A stretch of 9,403 nt of DNA from Gammaproteobacteria bacterium (lineage in GTDB: Bacteria > Pseudomonadota > Gammaproteobacteria > Steroidobacterales > Steroidobacteraceae), in contig JASHSR010000205.1 of assembly GCA_030038645.1 (NCBI GenBank), positions 1 to 9,403 of the forward strand, in the 5' to 3' direction. The first letter of the stretch is position 1, and each line of letters begins with the position of its first letter. Below, one piece after another: positions 6,346 through 9,403 of this stretch. A program made the translations under genes and the position numbers. The notes below the pieces were generated by a model. The model worked only from the letters and a program-made list of their open reading frames with translations. It had not been told where the DNA came from and ran no database searches.

Positions 6346-7986
6346 CTAGTAGAGCGTCCGGCCCCTCGCGAGATTGGGGGCGCCCGCACGCTCCTCGAGG
6401 GATGCTCTTCGAGCAGGGGCGATGGCGGACCGCCTGCCGTTCAAAGCCATGATCACGACGCTCGGCACGCCCAGCGAACCGAACGCGCTGCGGGAGATAT
6501 TGCCCGACGCGAAGGCGACGTACTGCTCGCCGTCCACCGCGTACGTAACGACGCCGCCCGCGAGAGCGCCGCCGGTCTGCACTTTGCGAAGCAGCGCGCC
6601 CGTCTTGCTGTCGAACACCAGCAAATTGCCCGCCAAATCGCCGGTGAGCGTCACGCCACCGGCGGTCGGCGTCACCCCCGCGATCACGGGCTTCTCTGCG
6701 TGGTACCGCCACCGGACCTTGCCTGTGTCGGCATCGACGGCGGTTACCCAGCCGGTGATGGGCCCGTCCGGCTTGACCGAGCCGCCGAAATTCAGCGAGC
6801 CGGGCGAGTACTTCGTCGTACCGAGCTTCACATCGAAGCATGCGTCGACCGAGCCGGTGATGAGCGTGTCGTTGAGCCGGTCGAGGGTCGGGCCGTTCCA
6901 TTCGACGCCCCCGGCGTAGCCCGGACAGGCGAGCACGCCTTGTGGCGTCGCAGCCTCGTACTGCTCTCCGATGGTGGTCACCGGCGTGTGAAAAATCAGC
7001 CGGTGCGTGTCCCGGTCGACCGCGGTGATGTAGCCGTCCTTGCCGGCGAAGGCGAGCACGTCGCGGATCTGATCTCTATAAAGGACCGGCGCGGCGACGA
7101 GATCGAGGTCGTCCCAGTCGTGAGCGGTGACCTGATACCACCATTTCAACGCCCCGGTGCGCGCATCCAGCACCACCATCGAGTCGGTGAACAAGTTGGT
7201 TCCGGGGCGATAGCCCTTGTCGATGTCCGGCCATGGGTTGCCGACCGGTACGAAGAGCTCCCCGGTCGTGACGTCGACCGACAGGGCCCCCCAGACCCCG
7301 CCGCCGCCGGTCTTGGCCGTCTGCGCCCGCTTCCAGGTGTCTGCGCCGATCTCGTTTCCGATCGGAATAGTGTAGAAGCGCCACAGCTCCCGGCCGGTCT
7401 GGGCGTCGTAGGCCATGACCCGGCCGCGCACGCCGAGCTCGCTCCCCGCGATCCCGATGTACACCACGCCGTTCCAGGCGAGCGGCGCGGCGGCCGCGGA
7501 CTCGCCGAGCTCGGGCGATCCGATCACGTCCTTCCACAGCAGCTTGCCCGTCGCCGCATCGAGCGCGAGGAGTCGGGCATCCCCGGTTCCGCGGAATACG
7601 CGCCCATCCATCACCGCGACGCCGCGGTTCGAGGGCGAGGAGCGCGCCTCGTCGGGCACGTAAGCGTGCTTCCAGCGCACGGCGCAGGTTTTCGCATTGA
7701 TGGCGAGCGTCTCGCGGCCGGTATCGGTGTAGATCACGCCGTTCACGACGATGAGTCCCGCCTCGAACGTCGTCGGGCCGTCGATCTGGACCCGGCAGAT
7801 CTCCCCGAGCCTCGAGACGTTGGCCGGCGTGATTTGCTTGAGCGGCGAGAACCGCTGGCCGTCCAGGCGGTTGTTGATGGAGAGCCACTGCGAGCCGGGG
7901 ATCGAGCCCTGCGCGGCGGCGGAGCCTGCGCCGAGCAGAGCGCAGAGGGTGGCAAGACGAAGAGCAGCGTGCGCGGAGCTTCTCAT
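6346..7986 (-). CDS. Periplasmic PQQ-dependent dehydrogenase (quinoprotein), haem domain lost
   Basis: A 546-residue secreted beta-propeller quinoprotein, expected to oxidise an alcohol or sugar in the periplasm with pyrroloquinoline quinone. A signal peptide occupies residues 1-26, with cleavage near A-A-A-Q. Repeated propeller W-motifs such as LDAATGKLLWKD (141-152), YDAQTGRELWRF (193-204) and VDADTGKVRWRY (417-428) are visible. Likely metal and PQQ ligands, by alignment to methanol dehydrogenase, are E183 in G-S-E-L-G-V-R-G, N250 in V-G-N-P-W-P and catalytic D293 in H-D-W-D-D-L-D, with D295 two residues on. The adjacent Cys-Cys pair typical of many PQQ alcohol dehydrogenases is absent (S-N-R-G-V near 119-123). 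The protein stops at TAG 6348-6346, just before an in-frame CxxCH haem motif, so it lacks its expected C-terminal cytochrome. The ATG at 7986 lies 23 nt after the upstream gene, with only a weak GAGAAG. Substrate unknown; the gene may be functional or decaying. Confidence 0.9.
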   Translation of the reverse strand: MRSSAHAALRLATLCALLGAGSAAAQGSIPGSQWLSINNRLDGQRFSPLKQITPANVSRLGEICRVQIDGPTTFEAGLIVVNGVIYTDTGRETLAINAKTCAVRWKHAYVPDEARSSPSNRGVAVMDGRVFRGTGDARLLALDAATGKLLWKDVIGSPELGESAAAAPLAWNGVVYIGIAGSELGVRGRVMAYDAQTGRELWRFYTIPIGNEIGADTWKRAQTAKTGGGGVWGALSVDVTTGELFVPVGNPWPDIDKGYRPGTNLFTDSMVVLDARTGALKWWYQVTAHDWDDLDLVAAPVLYRDQIRDVLAFAGKDGYITAVDRDTHRLIFHTPVTTIGEQYEAATPQGVLACPGYAGGVEWNGPTLDRLNDTLITGSVDACFDVKLGTTKYSPGSLNFGGSVKPDGPITGWVTAVDADTGKVRWRYHAEKPVIAGVTPTAGGVTLTGDLAGNLLVFDSKTGALLRKVQTGGALAGGVVTYAVDGEQYVAFASGNISRSAFGSLGVPSVVIMALNGRRSAIAPARRASLEERAGAPNLARGRTLY

Positions 7987-8009
7987 CTTCTCATCGGAGC
8001 CGACCGGCT

Positions 8010-9083
8010 TCAGTACTCCTTGAACCCATCTCGGATCGCTTGCGGACTCGGCAGGTGCACGCCCGTGCTCCAGCCGGGGCGCATGCCGTAGGGAACGCTG
8101 AGCAGCACGGCCTCGATCTGGCTGAGCTTGCCGTCCCCGTTGATCTGAAAGATCTCGTGCGCCGCCCACGTCCACGGCCCCGTGTTCCGTACCGTCACCG
8201 TGCGGCCATCCTTGAGCTGGTACGATCGAACGGTCGCATCGTGGTCCATGCCGACCGCCGCGTAGACCAGGCCGTGCTCGACATCCACCGCGAGCACGCG
8301 GCGATTGCGAATCCGCGTGTCCTCCCGGTAGTACCCGAGGCCGAAGGCCTCCTTACAGCTGTAGTTGAGCGGACCCGGCTCGGCGCCAGGCCGCACCGGC
8401 CGGCTGGTGGTCTGCGTACCGTTCTCGAGCCTCAAGCAGTCGTCCGCGAACGGGGGTGGCTTGTCGCCGCGATTGCTCTCGATACCGGTGTAGTAGCTGT
8501 TGACGATGGCGATCAGCTGCTTGCGCGTGCGTCGCTCGCGCGGCGGCAGCGTGGCGAGGAACTGCGGCCTCGGGCGGTCGCCCAGCTGATCGACCCGCGG
8601 CTGCGCGCTCGGACCCCCGCCAATCGTGGCACCCAGCCGGGAGGCAATGCTCTCGATCTCGGTGATCCGGCGATCGACCACCTTGAGGCGGGTCGCGAGG
8701 AGCACGGGCGCCCCGTTTTCCCGGGCCTTCGCGAAGAACCCGACGGACCCTTCCCTCGGGTCCGTGACGAACAGGCGATAGGCACCGATGCTCCCCACCG
8801 TTCGCCAGAGCCCATCGGGAAGAGTGAGCTCGACGCCGTTCTCCGTGTAACGCGCGCCGCGAGCGAATGGCGCCCGGGAAGGGTCGTGGGACACCATCGC
8901 CGCGAGGTATTGCTCGGCGAGCTGCTGCAAGCACGCCCCATCGCAGGAAGCCGATTCCGCGGCGCCGGCCGGCGTGCCGAAGGTCGAGAGGCCGAGCAAC
9001 GACACGCACAGCCACGCGCCGAGCCACGATGCCCCGATCCGCCCAGCGATGCCCGGTCCGGGCAGTAATTTGCCTCTTTTCAC
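8010..9083 (-). CDS. Secreted NTF2-like protein with duplicated domain (DUF8021-like), dehydrogenase partner
   Basis: A 357-residue exported protein of unknown function. The GTG start at 9083 is fixed by AAGGGGGAG at 9097-9089 with 5-nt spacing. An N-terminal signal has a hydrophobic stretch at about 18-36 and likely cleavage at A-G-A-A near residue 42. The mature part appears to hold two related NTF2/SnoaL-like modules. The first (about 47-148) contains L-A-E-Q-Y-L-A-A-M, A-R-Y-T-E-N-G (77-83) and R-L-K-V-V-D-R-R-I-T-E-I-E (132-144). The second (about 186-330) contains V-N-S-Y-Y-T-G-I and D-D-C-L-R-L-E-N-G (214-222). This pattern resembles DUF8021 proteins; I recall this from family knowledge and could not check it. 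Cys47/Cys51 and Cys216/Cys243 could form disulfides. The gene ends 23 nt before the PQQ dehydrogenase on the same strand, so the two are almost certainly co-transcribed. Possible roles are substrate binding, chaperoning or a second enzymatic step. Confidence 0.85.
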   Translation of the reverse strand: MKRGKLLPGPGIAGRIGASWLGAWLCVSLLGLSTFGTPAGAAESASCDGACLQQLAEQYLAAMVSHDPSRAPFARGARYTENGVELTLPDGLWRTVGSIGAYRLFVTDPREGSVGFFAKARENGAPVLLATRLKVVDRRITEIESIASRLGATIGGGPSAQPRVDQLGDRPRPQFLATLPPRERRTRKQLIAIVNSYYTGIESNRGDKPPPFADDCLRLENGTQTTSRPVRPGAEPGPLNYSCKEAFGLGYYREDTRIRNRRVLAVDVEHGLVYAAVGMDHDATVRSYQLKDGRTVTVRNTGPWTWAAHEIFQINGDGKLSQIEAVLLSVPYGMRPGWSTGVHLPSPQAIRDGFKEY

Positions 9084-9088
9084 GTGCG

Positions 9089-9097
9089 CTCCCCCTT
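9089..9097 (-). promoter_or_regulatory. Strong Shine-Dalgarno for the GTG start at 9083
   Basis: The coding strand reads AAGGGGGAG, then CGCAC, then GTG. The 5-nt spacing and strong complementarity to the 16S rRNA end justify the GTG start for the DUF8021-like gene. Confidence 0.6.
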
Positions 9098-9111
9098 ATC
9101 GCCCAGCGCCG

Positions 9112-9117
9112 AATATA
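9112..9117 (-). promoter_or_regulatory. Possible -10 element for the DUF8021-like/PQQ operon
   Basis: The coding strand carries TATATT (plus strand AATATA) about 28 nt upstream of the GTG at 9083. This is the only AT-rich spot in the 191-bp divergent gap 9084-9274. The hexamer 17 nt further upstream (CTCAGC) does not resemble a -35 box. Tentative; no promoter is recognised for the plus-strand gene at 9275. Confidence 0.2.
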
Positions 9118-9274
9118 GCCTAAATCGCTCCTCCGCTGAGGGGCGCCGCTCGGCAGCTGCGAGTATCGGGCTCGGAGCCGGGCGCTCGATGCGGCTCCCG
9201 GACTCCGCTGGACAGGCGCGAGACGCCCTTCTTAACATCAGCCGCGGGCTGGACTGCGGGACCGAAACCAGGGC

Positions 9275-9403
9275 GTGCCGAGATATCTTCCGATCCGTGT
9301 CTTGCTCGCTTCGGCGCTCTGGGGTGTCGCCACCACCGCGGGCGCCGCGTCGATCGCCGCTTTGACGGTCAAGGAATCCGCCGGGCGCTACCTCATCGAG
9401 ATG
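9275..9403 (+). CDS. Start of an exported protein, truncated by the window edge
   Basis: Only the first 43 codons are present. From the GTG at 9275 the frame gives a textbook signal peptide: MPRYLPIRVLL, a hydrophobic core L-L-A-S-A-L-W-G-V-A, and an A-G-A-A cleavage site near residues 22-25. It is followed by A-S-I-A-A-L-T-V-K-E-S-A-G-R-Y and stays open to the last base. An in-frame stop (TAA at 9233-9235) lies upstream, so the start must be downstream of it, and GTG 9275 is the best candidate although its ribosome-binding site is poor. The V-K-E-S-A-G-R-Y-L-I-E-M segment is reminiscent of the first strands of secreted SRPBCC/START-like domains, but too little is visible to assign a family. 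It is divergently arranged with the DUF8021-like/PQQ operon across 191 bp. Confidence 0.6.
   Translation, partial: MPRYLPIRVLLASALWGVATTAGAASIAALTVKESAGRYLIEM

Noticed and set aside
6346..6348. TAG read through as pyrrolysine or another recoded amino acid in the PQQ dehydrogenase.
   Set aside because: The M16, BON and response regulator genes also end at TAG in this window. The downstream frame does not complete a cytochrome domain, so a simple stop with a decayed remnant is more economical.
6295..8091. A 598-codon plus-strand open frame opposite the PQQ dehydrogenase.
   Set aside because: Shadow of a GC-rich gene. The minus strand encodes clear propeller motifs and cofactor ligands, and the plus-strand product resembles no protein family.
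8040..9068. A 342-codon plus-strand open frame opposite the DUF8021-like gene.
   Set aside because: The minus frame has a strong ribosome-binding site, a signal peptide and internal repeat motifs. The plus frame has none of these and a low-complexity Arg/Ala/Glu composition.

Overview
The window is GC-rich, apart from one AT-rich promoter island. Its coding genes strongly favour G or C at the third codon position. It carries bacterial Sec signal peptides and a NarL-type two-component pair, together with periplasmic enzyme families typical of Proteobacteria. A gammaproteobacterial or betaproteobacterial chromosome is a reasonable guess, but nothing here fixes the genus. I see no phage, transposase, CRISPR, tRNA or rRNA.

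Layout. (1) 19-2724, minus strand: a secreted two-module M16 zinc peptidase with an active N-terminal half and a degenerate C-terminal half. (2) 2725-2994: a divergent control region with a near-perfect 21-bp palindrome and a 40-bp AT-rich island. (3) 2995-3315, plus: a small periplasmic BON-domain protein. (4) 3431-3604, minus: a 57-residue hypothetical protein whose GTG start is set by a strong Shine-Dalgarno. (5) 3712-6254, plus: a probable operon of membrane histidine kinase, LuxR/NarL-type response regulator, GNAT acetyltransferase and a small NATD/YjdJ-type acetyltransferase. (6) 9083 down to 6346, minus: a two-gene operon of a secreted NTF2/DUF8021-like protein and a PQQ-dependent dehydrogenase. 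(7) 9275 to the right edge, plus: the start of another exported protein.

The most notable point is at the 3' end of the PQQ dehydrogenase. Its reading frame ends at a TAG. Directly after it, in the same frame, comes an intact c-type haem motif (C-V-T-C-H-G), which then degenerates and runs into the convergent acetyltransferase gene. This looks like a quinohaemoprotein that lost its C-terminal cytochrome domain by a nonsense mutation plus truncation or rearrangement. The enzyme may now depend on a separate cytochrome, or the gene may be decaying.

Functionally, the right third suggests a periplasmic oxidation module: the quinoprotein plus a secreted small-molecule-binding-fold partner of unknown role. 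The central operon is a short sensory circuit with two acetyltransferases, whose signal and targets cannot be read from the sequence. The left third looks like envelope protein maintenance, with a peptidase and a BON-domain protein under a shared divergent control region.
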